Notes under the pieces: generated by a model
The model's database searches: none
What the model was told of the DNA's origin: nothing
Seen by the model: only the letters and a program-made list of their open reading frames with translations
DNA from: Deinococcus radiophilus
GTDB lineage: Bacteria; Deinococcota; Deinococci; Deinococcales; Deinococcaceae
Reading direction: 5' to 3'
Length of the DNA: 64,000 nucleotides
Assembly (NCBI RefSeq): GCF_020889625.1
Contig: NZ_CP086380.1
Location: 1,816,001-1,880,000 of the forward strand
Made by a program: the position numbers and the translations under genes
Part shown: positions 28,048-41,581 of the stretch, in pieces
How the letters are laid out: every line of letters starts with the position of its first letter
Position numbering within the stretch: the first letter of the stretch is position 1

Positions 28048-28224
28048 TCAGTCCTTGTTGCCGTCGTTGCCGCCGCCGCTCTCGCTGCCGTTGCGGCGAC
28101 CTTCGCCATTCTTCTCGTCCACACTGGCGCGGCCATTGCCGGGATCACGCTCACCACCGGACTTGGGGCTGTTGTCGCGGTTTTTTTGCTCTTCGGGCAT
28201 GTTCTTCTTTTCAGCTTGGGTCAT
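28048..28224 (-). CDS. Small hydrophilin-like disordered protein, 58 aa
   Basis: From ATG 28224 to TGA 28048: MTQAEKKNMPEEQKNRDN, then Ser/Gly/Glu/Lys/Asn-rich sequence ending GGGNDGNKD. There is no hydrophobic core, Gly is about one sixth, and most other residues are charged or polar; it therefore meets the description of hydrophilins, which accumulate under desiccation or osmotic stress. The neighbour upstream is a DUF350 gene in the same direction, about 60 bases away. No family domain is recognised. Confidence 0.72.
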   Translation of the reverse strand: MTQAEKKNMPEEQKNRDNSPKSGGERDPGNGRASVDEKNGEGRRNGSESGGGNDGNKD

Positions 28225-28286
28225 GGTTCACTGTGACGCTGCCGGGCCGCAGACAGGTGAGAAAATCCTCAATCCTGCCTGGCCGA

Positions 28287-28763
28287 TCACATCGTGACGT
28301 GATAGGCCACCACCACCGGCACCAGAAACAACGACCCCAGGATGAACGACAGCGCCAGGTTATGCTCGGCCACCAGCTCGCGGCGCAGGTAGCCCGATAC
28401 ACTCTCCCCCTTGCGCCGGGCCAGCGTACCGAACACCAGCCACACCCCCAGGCTGAACAGCAGCAGCGACAGCCCCACCGCCATGCCCAGCCAGACAAAA
28501 GCCTGTGACCAGGACAGTTCAGTCAGCGGCGCAGGTGCGGCCACCACCCGGCTGAACAGCAGTGCGAACCCCAACGATGCCCAGAAGAACACCGCCCCGA
28601 TGGCCGCCGTTTGGTGGTCCTCGATCTCGGCCACCAGCTCACGCATGGGCACGCCCAGCACCAGCCGGATAAACAGCAGGCTGAGCAGCACGGTAGGCAG
28701 CCACACGGCCAGATTCCAGCCGATTTCGGTGAGGATCAGGGTCAGGAAGCTGGGCAGGGTCAT
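28287..28763 (-). CDS. DUF350 membrane protein
   Basis: 158 residues with four predicted membrane spans in two pairs, and the conserved acidic stretch PMRELVAEIEDHQTAAIGA between TM1 and TM2, matching the DUF350 family. A similar arrangement repeats in the second half (ELVAEHNLALSFILGSLF). Function is unknown. TACACT ends 6 bases before the ATG. It is convergent with the SDR via the small hydrophilin gene and lies upstream of nothing else. Confidence 0.75.
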   Translation of the reverse strand: MTLPSFLTLILTEIGWNLAVWLPTVLLSLLFIRLVLGVPMRELVAEIEDHQTAAIGAVFFWASLGFALLFSRVVAAPAPLTELSWSQAFVWLGMAVGLSLLLFSLGVWLVFGTLARRKGESVSGYLRRELVAEHNLALSFILGSLFLVPVVVAYHVTM

Positions 28764-28790
28764 GGGGGTAGTGTAGCGGGGCGAAGACGC

Positions 28791-34073
<5,283 letters not shown>

Positions 34074-34135
34074 CTTCCCAGCTTAGAGGGGACCGGGGCC
34101 AGGAGTCAGTGAGGCAGGGGGTTGACGGGAAGGCG

Positions 34136-34167
34136 ATCGTCCAGCGAGGGCCGATTCGCTGGACGAT
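34136..34167. promoter_or_regulatory. Perfect 12-bp inverted repeat upstream of the Nudix gene
   Basis: ATCGTCCAGCGA, 8 bases, TCGCTGGACGAT. It lies in the 125-base gap between divergent dnaE and the Nudix gene, about 30 bases before the Nudix ATG, where the -35 region would be. There is no T-run, so an operator or RNA hairpin is more likely than a terminator. Confidence 0.7.
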
Positions 34168-34198
34168 TACGGCCACCCCTTCTGGCACAATCGGTCCC

Positions 34199-34660
34199 AT
34201 GCCCACCTCTGCCCCGCCCGACTACATCACCGACCTCCGCACCATCATCGGCAACGCGCCCGTCAACCTGATGGGCGCGGCGGGCCTGATGTTTGACGCT
34301 GAGGGGCGGGTGCTGTTGCAGCGGCTGGTGGGCCGAGACGACGTGTGGAGCCTGCCCGGCGGCCTGTGCGAACTGGCCGAGCCGCCGGAGCGGACGCTGC
34401 GCCGCGAGGTGCAGGAGGAAACCGGACTGACCGTGCTGGACGCGGAGCTGCTGACCTTGCACACCACCCCGCTGCGAACGCTGGGTAACGGCCACCAGGC
34501 CAGCTTCTACACGGCGCTGTACCGGGTCACGGCCTGGGAAGGAGTGCCGCAGGCGGACGGCGTGGAAGTGGCAGAGCTGCGCTGGTTCAGCGTGGAGGCG
34601 CTCCCCCCCATGCGCGGCTATATCGGGCGCTGGGCAGCGGAGTGGCTGCGGGAGCAATAA
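34199..34660 (+). CDS. Nudix hydrolase
   Basis: 153 residues with a perfect Nudix box: in GGLCELAEPPERTLRREVQE followed by ETGL, the GX5EX7REUXEEXGU pattern is complete with all metal-binding Glu. It probably hydrolyses a nucleoside diphosphate derivative; the substrate is not predictable. Deinococcus genomes carry many such enzymes. The ATG at 34199 follows CACAAT by 7 bases and the inverted repeat at 34136-34167. Confidence 0.93.
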   Translation: MPTSAPPDYITDLRTIIGNAPVNLMGAAGLMFDAEGRVLLQRLVGRDDVWSLPGGLCELAEPPERTLRREVQEETGLTVLDAELLTLHTTPLRTLGNGHQASFYTALYRVTAWEGVPQADGVEVAELRWFSVEALPPMRGYIGRWAAEWLREQ

Positions 34661-34687
34661 AAAGCGCCCCACAGTGGAGGCGCTTTC
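34658..34687 (-). terminator. Shared terminator of Nudix and DUF937 genes
   Basis: AAAGCGCC and GGCGCTTT form an 8-bp stem, extended by CAC/GTG, with T-runs on both strands. It lies between the converging stops. Confidence 0.85.
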
Positions 34688-34704
34688 AGAAAGTTGAACC
34701 GGGC

Positions 34705-37251
34705 TTACTCGACCGTCACATTCACCGTGGCGACTTCGTTGCCGCTTTCATCCCAAATGGCGTAAGTGTTGTCACCCACAGCTGGCGCAGTGATGTCGGT
34801 GGTCCAGGCGCCGTCGCTCTCGGCAGTAAAGCTGCCGACTGAAGTCCCGTTCTCGAACACTTCGTAGTCGCCAGCGCCGCCCGTACCCGTCATGGAAAAG
34901 CCATCGGCAGCGACCGTGGTGCCGTCAGCGGGTTCCAGCACCGTGAGGGCAGCCTCAGGGGCGGCTGCAGCGGGCTCGGCGGCCGGTGGGGTCGTGGTCT
35001 GCTCGGTGGCGGCCGGCGTGGGCGCAGGTACCGGTTCGGCACGGTTCTGCGTGAAGTACCAGGCCAGGCCTGCCAGCAACAGCAGCGGGATGATCCACCA
35101 GGGGAAGCCGCCGCGTTCCGGCTCGGCGGGGGGAGGAGTGACCGGACGGGGTGGTTCGGGGGTCATCGGCTGCACGGCGGGAGCGGGCTGCTCCTTGACC
35201 ACCACGCGCTCTTCTTCGGCCAGTGGGGTGGCTTTGGCCTGCTTGGTTTCCAGGAGGGTGGGCCGCGCCTTGGGAGCAGCGCCAAACAGTTGTGCGCCCA
35301 GCAAAGCCTTCAGCACGCCCATACCCTGGGGCAGCAGACCTTCCAATTTGCCTGGAGTCAGTCCAGCCAGCACCCGGCTCAGGCCAGCAGCGTCGGTGCG
35401 GGTCGCCTGGGCACGGCTCCCCAGCAGACCCAGCACGAAGGGTGTCAGCAATGCCAGCAGGCGGCCTGCTTGCTCACCTGACGTTCCCAGGGCAGTACCC
35501 AGACGGCCGCCGACTTCGCCTGGATTGTCCAGCAAACGGTCCAACACGCTCAGGCCACGCACTTCCATCGCACCCAGTTCGGCACGGTTGCTCAGCAGGT
35601 CCATATTCAAGCCGCCCGTTTGTACGACTCGGCCAAAGTCATTGCTTAGGCTCAGCAGCTCGGCGGCTCCAGCCTCGTTGTGACCCTTCTGGGCCAGGGC
35701 GCTGAGCAAGACGGGGACAGTTCCCTGTACGGCGCGGCCAGCATCGCGGCGGCCAAACCCGGTGGCTTCGGCCAGGGCGGCGGTCCCCTCACCCGAAAAC
35801 TGCTCGCGGAAAAAGGTCAGCAGGTTATCAGCACTGAGGGCCTGATCCTGCGCGGCGGGCTGAGCCACTGCAGATGTCGTGGACACCGCGGCGGCGGCAG
35901 GAGCTACGGGTACGGCACGGGGTGCAGCAGGCGCGGGCGCAGCGGCGCGGGCCGGCTGAGCCTGCGAGGGCTGCGAACCGGACACCACTGGCTTGGCCGA
36001 TTTCCAGGGGTTGCTCCCCTGAGGGGCGGGCTGGGCCGCCTGAACGGCCCCACCACCTACGCCAGCTGCGGCGGCAGCAGCGGCCAGTGCGTCGGCAGCG
36101 GGAGCCGGGCGCTGATCAGGCTGAGCAGATGCAGTCGGGGCACCCGCAGGAGCCGCAGGTTGAACAGGTGAGCTGGGCTGGGTGTGAGCAACCGGAGCTG
36201 GCGTCACTGCCGCCGTAGGCTGGGGCGCTACAGATGCAGTCGGCTCTGCTGTGGGAGGAGCTGGGGTGGTAACGGCTGGCGCTTCAGCGTCTTCCAGCAG
36301 GGCGGAGACCACGCTGTCCTTGGAGTAGTCACGCTCAGGTACCAGTTCTGGTTCGGGAACAGGTTCAGTGGGGACCACCGCAGACTGCGGCGCTTCGGTG
36401 ACGGGAGCGGCAGGCTGCACATTGCGGGCCTGGGCCAGTTTTTCCAGTTCTTCGGGGCTGGGCACTTCGGCGTCTTCCAGCAGGGCCGAGGCCACGCTGT
36501 CCTTGGAATAGTTGGTGCCAGCCACCTGCTGTGGCTGGGAACTGACTGGCTCAGACTGGGCCAGGCGTTCTGCCTGGGTTGGACTGACTGCCTCCGGCTG
36601 CGAGGGGCGCACACCTGCTGCCGACATCTCTACTTGTGACCGGGACGAGCTGGCCTGCGGAGCTTCAGGGGACTTTTTTGTTTCACCACCGTTCCCCTGA
36701 TCGCGGAACTGCGGGGCATTGCTCAGTGCCCCGGCACGAGACACGTAGGAGCCGCCCACAGCACGTGGGCGCACGCCCGACGCACGAATGGTAGACATGA
36801 TTTGGGTCATACTGTCCCGGTTCAGTCCGGCCTGGCCCGCAAAGCTCAGCAGCAGCGGCAACGACATGTTCAGCAGGCGGGCAATCGCGGGTTGCGGCGC
36901 ACCCTCCACGCGGGCCAGCTGCCCGGCCATATCGCTCTGGTCACTGCCCAGCAGGCCGGGGCTGAGAATTTCGCCGGCCAGTTGCAGCGAGTCGGCGCCG
37001 CCCTGCTCCTGCAGACCATGGGCCACATCGCGGAAGCGCGGCAGGTTATCAATGGCCTCGGTGATCTGGGAGCGCACACCTTCGCTCTTGGCCTGCTGGG
37101 CCAGGGTTTCCAGCTGCCAGCGCACAGTACGGTCCAGTAGGCGTGCCGCCTGATCGTCGGTCAGCCCCGCAGCGCTGCCCAGTTGCCGGGCGCTGTCGGC
37201 TCCAAAATGTTGGCGAAACAGTTCTTCTATGTTCATGGTGATGTACATCAT
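34705..37251 (-). CDS. Large DUF937 protein with transmembrane helix and Ig-like tail
   Basis: 848 residues. An N-terminal DUF937 domain (about 6-175) is followed by a long Pro/Ala/Gln linker with two copies of YSKDSVxSALLEDAE, then a second DUF937 domain (about 480-640: ADNLLTFFREQFSGEGTAAL, GLLGSRAQATRTDA), a transmembrane helix WWIIPLLLLAGLAWYF, a Thr/Pro/Ala stretch and an Ig-like beta domain (LEPADGTTVAADGFSMTG) to the end. This suggests two cytoplasmic domains and an extracytoplasmic one. GAGAGG lies 11 bases before ATG 37251; ATG 37236 is an alternative. Function unknown. Confidence 0.82.
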   Translation of the reverse strand: MMYITMNIEELFRQHFGADSARQLGSAAGLTDDQAARLLDRTVRWQLETLAQQAKSEGVRSQITEAIDNLPRFRDVAHGLQEQGGADSLQLAGEILSPGLLGSDQSDMAGQLARVEGAPQPAIARLLNMSLPLLLSFAGQAGLNRDSMTQIMSTIRASGVRPRAVGGSYVSRAGALSNAPQFRDQGNGGETKKSPEAPQASSSRSQVEMSAAGVRPSQPEAVSPTQAERLAQSEPVSSQPQQVAGTNYSKDSVASALLEDAEVPSPEELEKLAQARNVQPAAPVTEAPQSAVVPTEPVPEPELVPERDYSKDSVVSALLEDAEAPAVTTPAPPTAEPTASVAPQPTAAVTPAPVAHTQPSSPVQPAAPAGAPTASAQPDQRPAPAADALAAAAAAAGVGGGAVQAAQPAPQGSNPWKSAKPVVSGSQPSQAQPARAAAPAPAAPRAVPVAPAAAAVSTTSAVAQPAAQDQALSADNLLTFFREQFSGEGTAALAEATGFGRRDAGRAVQGTVPVLLSALAQKGHNEAGAAELLSLSNDFGRVVQTGGLNMDLLSNRAELGAMEVRGLSVLDRLLDNPGEVGGRLGTALGTSGEQAGRLLALLTPFVLGLLGSRAQATRTDAAGLSRVLAGLTPGKLEGLLPQGMGVLKALLGAQLFGAAPKARPTLLETKQAKATPLAEEERVVVKEQPAPAVQPMTPEPPRPVTPPPAEPERGGFPWWIIPLLLLAGLAWYFTQNRAEPVPAPTPAATEQTTTPPAAEPAAAAPEAALTVLEPADGTTVAADGFSMTGTGGAGDYEVFENGTSVGSFTAESDGAWTTDITAPAVGDNTYAIWDESGNEVATVNVTVE
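37239..37250. promoter_or_regulatory. Perfect palindrome over the DUF937 protein start
   Basis: TGATGTACATCA, a 12-bp perfect palindrome overlapping the first two ATG codons of the DUF937 gene. It may be an operator, or only a consequence of the ATG-ATG-TAC-ATC codons. Confidence 0.45.
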
Positions 37252-37325
37252 AAAGAAAGGAACCTCTCAGACGGCTGACGCCGCGCTAAAAGATTCCTCA
37301 CAGTCGGCTTGCTGACCGGACCGGC

Positions 37326-38147
37326 TCAGGTCTGGGCCGGAGGCGGTGGGCGCTGCTGGCCACTGCCCTCGGAGATCTCAATCAGCCAGGCCATCAACTG
37401 CAAAATGGCCAGGCCCAGTGCGGGCAGCCCAGCCAGCATCATGATCCAGCCACTGATCTGCTGGTTTTGCAGCGGGGTCAGGTTCCACAGGCAGACTGCG
37501 CCTACGTACGGCTGATACAGCACCTCACGGGCGTACAGCCACCACGCGGCAATGGACATCATCGGCAGGGCGGCCAGAAACCCGAACCAACCCCGCTTGC
37601 CAAAAGTACCCGGTTGAATGCTGGGCAGTGGGCGCAGCATGGCTCCCCAGATCATGGTGCCGCTGATCAGGTACAGCGCAGGCAGCAAGATGGCCGCCGT
37701 ATTGGTGACGATACTGGCATTGAATCCGGCAGGAATATTCCAGAACAGAATCACGGCGGTCCAGACCGCAAAGGCCACCCACGGGTCAAGCAGCACGCTG
37801 AAGATGCGCCCCAGCGGTGACCCTGGGGCCAGCGGAATCCGGCGCGGTAGCCCCAGCAAGAGCAGCAGCGGCACCAACTCGGCCAGCACCATCAGCCGGA
37901 CCATATACAGCGCCATAGAGTTCACGGTGTAGACCGCCGCACTGGACTGCAAGGCCCAAAGCGTGGCCAGCAGCCCCAGGACGAACAGCACCACTTTCCA
38001 GACCGGCCAGTCCTGACGCCGCTCAGCATTTGCCCGCCAGCGCGAAAACTGCCACAGGTACAGGCCCAGTGCAGCAGCCAGCGCACCCCAGACCAGCGGA
38101 TTGAAGGTCAGGGTCAGCAGATCGGCCAGGGTAGGGTTCAGATTCAT
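37326..38147 (-). CDS. CtaG (caa3-type) cytochrome c oxidase assembly membrane protein
   Basis: 273-residue polytopic protein with about seven helices, of the caa3_CtaG family involved in assembly of cytochrome oxidase. Landmarks are FNPLVWGALAAALGLYLW, MALYMVRLMVLAELVPLLL and the His-free core IPAGFNASIVTN. It begins at 38147 inside the SCO stop (ATGA overlap), the third gene of the copper operon. The tail SGQQRPPPPAQT is disordered. Confidence 0.85.
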   Translation of the reverse strand: MNLNPTLADLLTLTFNPLVWGALAAALGLYLWQFSRWRANAERRQDWPVWKVVLFVLGLLATLWALQSSAAVYTVNSMALYMVRLMVLAELVPLLLLLGLPRRIPLAPGSPLGRIFSVLLDPWVAFAVWTAVILFWNIPAGFNASIVTNTAAILLPALYLISGTMIWGAMLRPLPSIQPGTFGKRGWFGFLAALPMMSIAAWWLYAREVLYQPYVGAVCLWNLTPLQNQQISGWIMMLAGLPALGLAILQLMAWLIEISEGSGQQRPPPPAQT

Positions 38148-38890
38148 GGCTGCACTCCTGCCGTCAGCTGAGCCGCTGTCAACTGAGCTGCCGTCCGCTG
38201 AGGCTCGGACCGCGCCGCCGACACGTCCCTGGGATTGTTCATCACATAGCGCACATCGCGCAGGATACGGTCCACGTCCGGCAGCTGGGTGTAATCCCAC
38301 ATCACCCGGGTATAGCCCGAAGCGTCAATCAGATAGGTGGCGGTGGTGTGGTTAATCTGGTATTCCAGCGGCCCGTCTACCGGCACCTTGCCGTAAGCCA
38401 CACCGTAGCCCTGGGCCACCTGACTCAGTTCAGGTTCGGGAACACGTACCCCAGTGCCCTCACCGAAGAACTCCACGTACTCACGGATCCGCTCAGGGGT
38501 ATCGCGCTCCGGGTCCACCGACACGAACAGGACCTTTACCTGCTCGCGTTCCTCCGGGGTCAGACGTGCGCGCATCTCACCGAGGTACTTGAGCGTCAGT
38601 GGGCAGATGTCAGGGCAGTGGGTAAACCCGAAAAACAGCAGCGTCGCCTGCCCCTGTGGCTGAAAGGTCCAGGGCTGTCCATGCCCGTCGGTGCCGGAAA
38701 AGGCCAGGGCAGGTCCAGGCTGGTTGACCACCGAACCATAAAAGGGATAGGCACTCTGCGAGCGGGCGTAGGCCCAGGCGATGCCCAGCACCAGCGCCAC
38801 AGCAATCAGCGCCAACAGCGCCGACTGCTGCCAGGGGCGAGCAATCGGCTCCTGTGGCGGAGTGGCCGGTGGCTGGGGCGAGGCGGTCAT
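38144..38890 (-). CDS. SCO1/SenC copper chaperone
   Basis: Membrane-anchored thioredoxin-fold protein that delivers copper to the CuA site of cytochrome oxidase. 248 residues: one N-terminal helix (LLALIAVALVLGIAWAYA), then the copper motif FTHCPDICPLT with both Cys, and the distal His in the YQINHTTATYLID stretch. The C terminus has a short repeat TAAQLTAAQLTAG. It starts inside the stop of the PCuAC gene and ends inside the start of CtaG, both by 4-base ATGA overlaps. Confidence 0.94.
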   Translation of the reverse strand: MTASPQPPATPPQEPIARPWQQSALLALIAVALVLGIAWAYARSQSAYPFYGSVVNQPGPALAFSGTDGHGQPWTFQPQGQATLLFFGFTHCPDICPLTLKYLGEMRARLTPEEREQVKVLFVSVDPERDTPERIREYVEFFGEGTGVRVPEPELSQVAQGYGVAYGKVPVDGPLEYQINHTTATYLIDASGYTRVMWDYTQLPDVDRILRDVRYVMNNPRDVSAARSEPQRTAAQLTAAQLTAGVQP

Positions 38891-39444
38891 GGCCTGCGCA
38901 CCTCGGCACTCAGGTCCAGGGTACGGCCATCGTCGGCCACCACAGTCAGGTCTACCGTCTGGCCTTCTTCCAGCGGCCCGGTCAGATCCATCAGCATCAG
39001 GTGATCACCGCCGGAGGCCAGCACCAGCTCACCACCAGCAGGCACGGTCAGGCTGGGCGTTTCGACCATACCGCTGCTGCTGGCCCCGTCTGCCGCAGTG
39101 GTTTCGGTTCGCATCAGCATGACGTGACCCGCGGCCGGACTGGCCGCCGACACCAGCACGATGTCGCTGTCCGTGGGATTGGTCAGGGTAACATAGGCGG
39201 CAGTTTCCTTCATGCTCGGCGGCACCGCGGTCACGGTGGCAGTTCCGGCTTCCAGCGGCAGCACGCCGGTACTGGCAACAGCGTCAGTGGTATGGCCGCT
39301 GTGATCTGCCATCGGCTCTGCTGGGGCAGTGACACCCGGTTCGCTTACTGTGGTCTGCGAATCAGACGGTGAACAGGCTCCCAGCAGGGCGGGGAGCAGC
39401 AAACCTGGCAGTATCCGGCGGTACAGTGAGCGGGTCGGCATCAT
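38887..39444 (-). CDS. PCuAC periplasmic copper chaperone lipoprotein
   Basis: About 185 residues; the lipobox LLLPALLGAC marks a lipoprotein, processed at Cys. The PCuAC copper motif is complete: a His-containing HVMLM stretch and GGDHLMLMDL with Met and His ligands. It binds Cu(I) and works with SCO on CuA assembly. TAGACT ends 7 bases before the first of two adjacent ATG codons (39444), so it drives the three-gene operon with a leaderless message. SCO follows by ATGA overlap. Confidence 0.9.
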   Translation of the reverse strand: MMPTRSLYRRILPGLLLPALLGACSPSDSQTTVSEPGVTAPAEPMADHSGHTTDAVASTGVLPLEAGTATVTAVPPSMKETAAYVTLTNPTDSDIVLVSAASPAAGHVMLMRTETTAADGASSSGMVETPSLTVPAGGELVLASGGDHLMLMDLTGPLEEGQTVDLTVVADDGRTLDLSAEVRRP

Positions 39445-39503
39445 GGGGTCCAGTCTAGGCTGGAGGGTCCCCGTGAATTGTCCCACCCGCTGCCCTGTGC
39501 CAA

Positions 39504-40577
39504 TCAGCGGGTCAGCAGGTAAATCTTCGGGTGGTGCCCACCGCTGTACACCTGGGTCAGTTCACGGACCTCCCAGGGAGATTCCTGCGCTACACGCTCA
39601 AACAGCCGCAACTCATGGGTGACCACCACCATGCGCCCGCCCTTGGAGCACAGCCGGTGCATCTCGCGCAGGAAAGCCGGATACATCTCGGCGTTCCCCC
39701 CGTGGGTGCCGATGTCGTCGCCCCAGGGCAGGTCCGCCACGATCAGGTCGAAGGTTCTGGGTGGCAGGCCCGTGTTCAGCGCATCTACCTGCGCCACTTC
39801 CACGCTCCGGCCCGCTGCTTTCAGATTGGCGCGGGCGCAGGCGACGGCTTCGGGGTCAATATCCACGCCCACCATCGCCTCATAGGGGCCCATCAGCGCT
39901 CGCTCGACCAGGAGGGTGCCGCTGCCGCACATCGGGTTGAAGATCCGGTCCTTGACTCGTAGGCCCGCCAACGCCAGCGCCGCATAAGCGGTGGCGGCGT
40001 TTAGCCCACCCTCGCGGTTGCAGACCCGCCACTCACGGGCCGAAAGGGGCCGGGGGGTCAACCGGGCCAGTCCCTCCCAGCCAGTGCCGCCCGGAGCAGG
40101 CCGGAGGCGCAGCCGCAACTCGCCCTCTTCGGGATGTTCAGGCAGGCCAAGCGCCTGACCGACTTCCGCACTCAGACGTTCCATGACCTCCGTCTCGCGC
40201 CCTGCCGCCGACAGGCGAAAGGAGCGGTGTCCGCCCTGCTCGGCCACCCCGCGGAGCCAACTGGTCAGTTCGCCCAGCTGTTGGTGGCCCAGCAGGCCAC
40301 GGGGGCGCGGCACGTCCCATTGCCGCACAGCGTAGACCGCGACCACGCTCCGCAGCCGTGACAGGCGCTCGGTGGCACCAGCGTAGCGAAAGCGAATTTC
40401 CTCATCGGCGGCGCTCAGCACATCCAGCCCGGCAATGGCCGACAGCTCGGTGCGGGCCACTTCCTCCAGACCACGCAACACTTCGGCAGCGTACAGCGGC
40501 CACTCGGCGGGGTTGCCACGCGGCGCTGAGCGGCGAGGCCGGGACTTGGAACGTGAGCTGGGGCGGCGAGGAGGCAT
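39504..40577 (-). CDS. THUMP-type RNA methyltransferase (TrmN/Trm14-like)
   Basis: 357-residue class I methyltransferase with an N-terminal THUMP-like domain and motif I NPMCGSGTLLVERA, DIDPEAVACA and motif IV VADLPWG (Pro-Trp in place of NPPY). In T. thermophilus the related TrmN makes m2G6 in tRNA. The start is set at 40577: TATGAT, which includes two in-frame ATGs, lies 7 bases before and is more likely the -10. The Arg/Ser-rich N terminus then is PPRRPSSRSKSRPRRSAPRG. Confidence 0.85.
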   Translation of the reverse strand: MPPRRPSSRSKSRPRRSAPRGNPAEWPLYAAEVLRGLEEVARTELSAIAGLDVLSAADEEIRFRYAGATERLSRLRSVVAVYAVRQWDVPRPRGLLGHQQLGELTSWLRGVAEQGGHRSFRLSAAGRETEVMERLSAEVGQALGLPEHPEEGELRLRLRPAPGGTGWEGLARLTPRPLSAREWRVCNREGGLNAATAYAALALAGLRVKDRIFNPMCGSGTLLVERALMGPYEAMVGVDIDPEAVACARANLKAAGRSVEVAQVDALNTGLPPRTFDLIVADLPWGDDIGTHGGNAEMYPAFLREMHRLCSKGGRMVVVTHELRLFERVAQESPWEVRELTQVYSGGHHPKIYLLTR

Positions 40578-40740
40578 AAGAGGCATCATAGGGCAGAAGG
40601 CCGAGTGGCTCTGCTGTGGGGCCTACCAATCCCCTGCACGAACTCGGCGGCCTATCCGGCTCAGAGTTTCAGCGACAGCCCGACGAAGGCCATAAAAAAG
40701 GACGACCCCCTCAGGAAATCGCCCCAACTATGCTTGGTTT

Positions 40741-41442
40741 TTAGCGGCGCACGTGGTCACTTTGCGGCGGGTTGGCTTCGGACGGGGCCGAAGGCACATG
40801 ACCCACACCTTCTCTGGACTCCTGCGCGGCCAGGTCGGCGCGGCCTTCGCTTTGCAGCGGCACTTCATCGGTGGCCGCCACGTCGCTGCTGTCCACACTC
40901 TCCAGTGACACGGCACCCAGCTGACGCATCAGTGCAGAAGCCTCAGCGGTACGCTGGGCGTCCTCGTCACGGGCAATCACCAGTACCTCGCCACCGTTCA
41001 TCCGGCGCACCACCTGTTCAGCATGGGTGGCGGGCATTCCGAAACCGCGCAGCAGCCGCACATAATCGCCGTGATCGGAGCCGGAAATAGCCCCGAACAG
41101 ACCGCCCAGCGTCAGGCCGCCGAGCAGACCGAACAGTGCGCCGTACATGCCGCCGTCTACATAGACCTGGGTGGCGGGAATCATGGCCAGCAGAATCCAG
41201 ACCGGCACGGTCAGCGCCAGACCAGCCAGCGCACCCATCACGGCACCTTTGATCACTCCCCCAGCTCCGGCGGGGGCGCCCTCTTCGGGGCTGACTCCCG
41301 TGGCGCTGGCCACTTCAGTCTGGGTCACAGCGCTGGTGCAGGCAAAACCCAGACGGTCACGCTCGAAGCCGCGTGACTCAAGAACTTGCAGGGCTCTGGC
41401 GGCCTGCTGGGGGGTCTGAAACAGTGCAACGACGCTTTCCAT
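40741..41442 (-). CDS. YflT-like general stress membrane protein
   Basis: 233 residues with an N-terminal YflT/GspM-like domain (VVALFQTPQQAARALQVLES, FERDRLGFA), a glycine-rich pair of hydrophobic helices (AVMGALAGLALTVPVWILL, GALFGLLGGLTLGGLFGA), a ferredoxin-like repeat (GGEVLVIARDEDAQRTAEA), and an acidic, Ala/Ser-rich tail. Such proteins are often induced by general stress. ATG 41442 has GGGGA 4 bases upstream. Function is not known beyond the family. Confidence 0.7.
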   Translation of the reverse strand: MESVVALFQTPQQAARALQVLESRGFERDRLGFACTSAVTQTEVASATGVSPEEGAPAGAGGVIKGAVMGALAGLALTVPVWILLAMIPATQVYVDGGMYGALFGLLGGLTLGGLFGAISGSDHGDYVRLLRGFGMPATHAEQVVRRMNGGEVLVIARDEDAQRTAEASALMRQLGAVSLESVDSSDVAATDEVPLQSEGRADLAAQESREGVGHVPSAPSEANPPQSDHVRR

Positions 41443-41581
41443 GTCCCCTATTTTTAGCATGTCTGCCCCCATAGCCGCAGTGACCGCCGTCCCCGGGCGG
41501 CTCACTGGTCCATCCGGGCTGCCCGGCAAATGGGGCAGTTATCCCGCTGGATCAGGCGGCAATTTCCTATACTGGCCGGGC

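Noticed and set aside
37239..37250. TGATGTACATCA considered as a radiation/desiccation response motif
   Set aside because: It does not match the TTATG-N7-CATAA pattern of the RDRM; no RDRM was seen in the window by eye.
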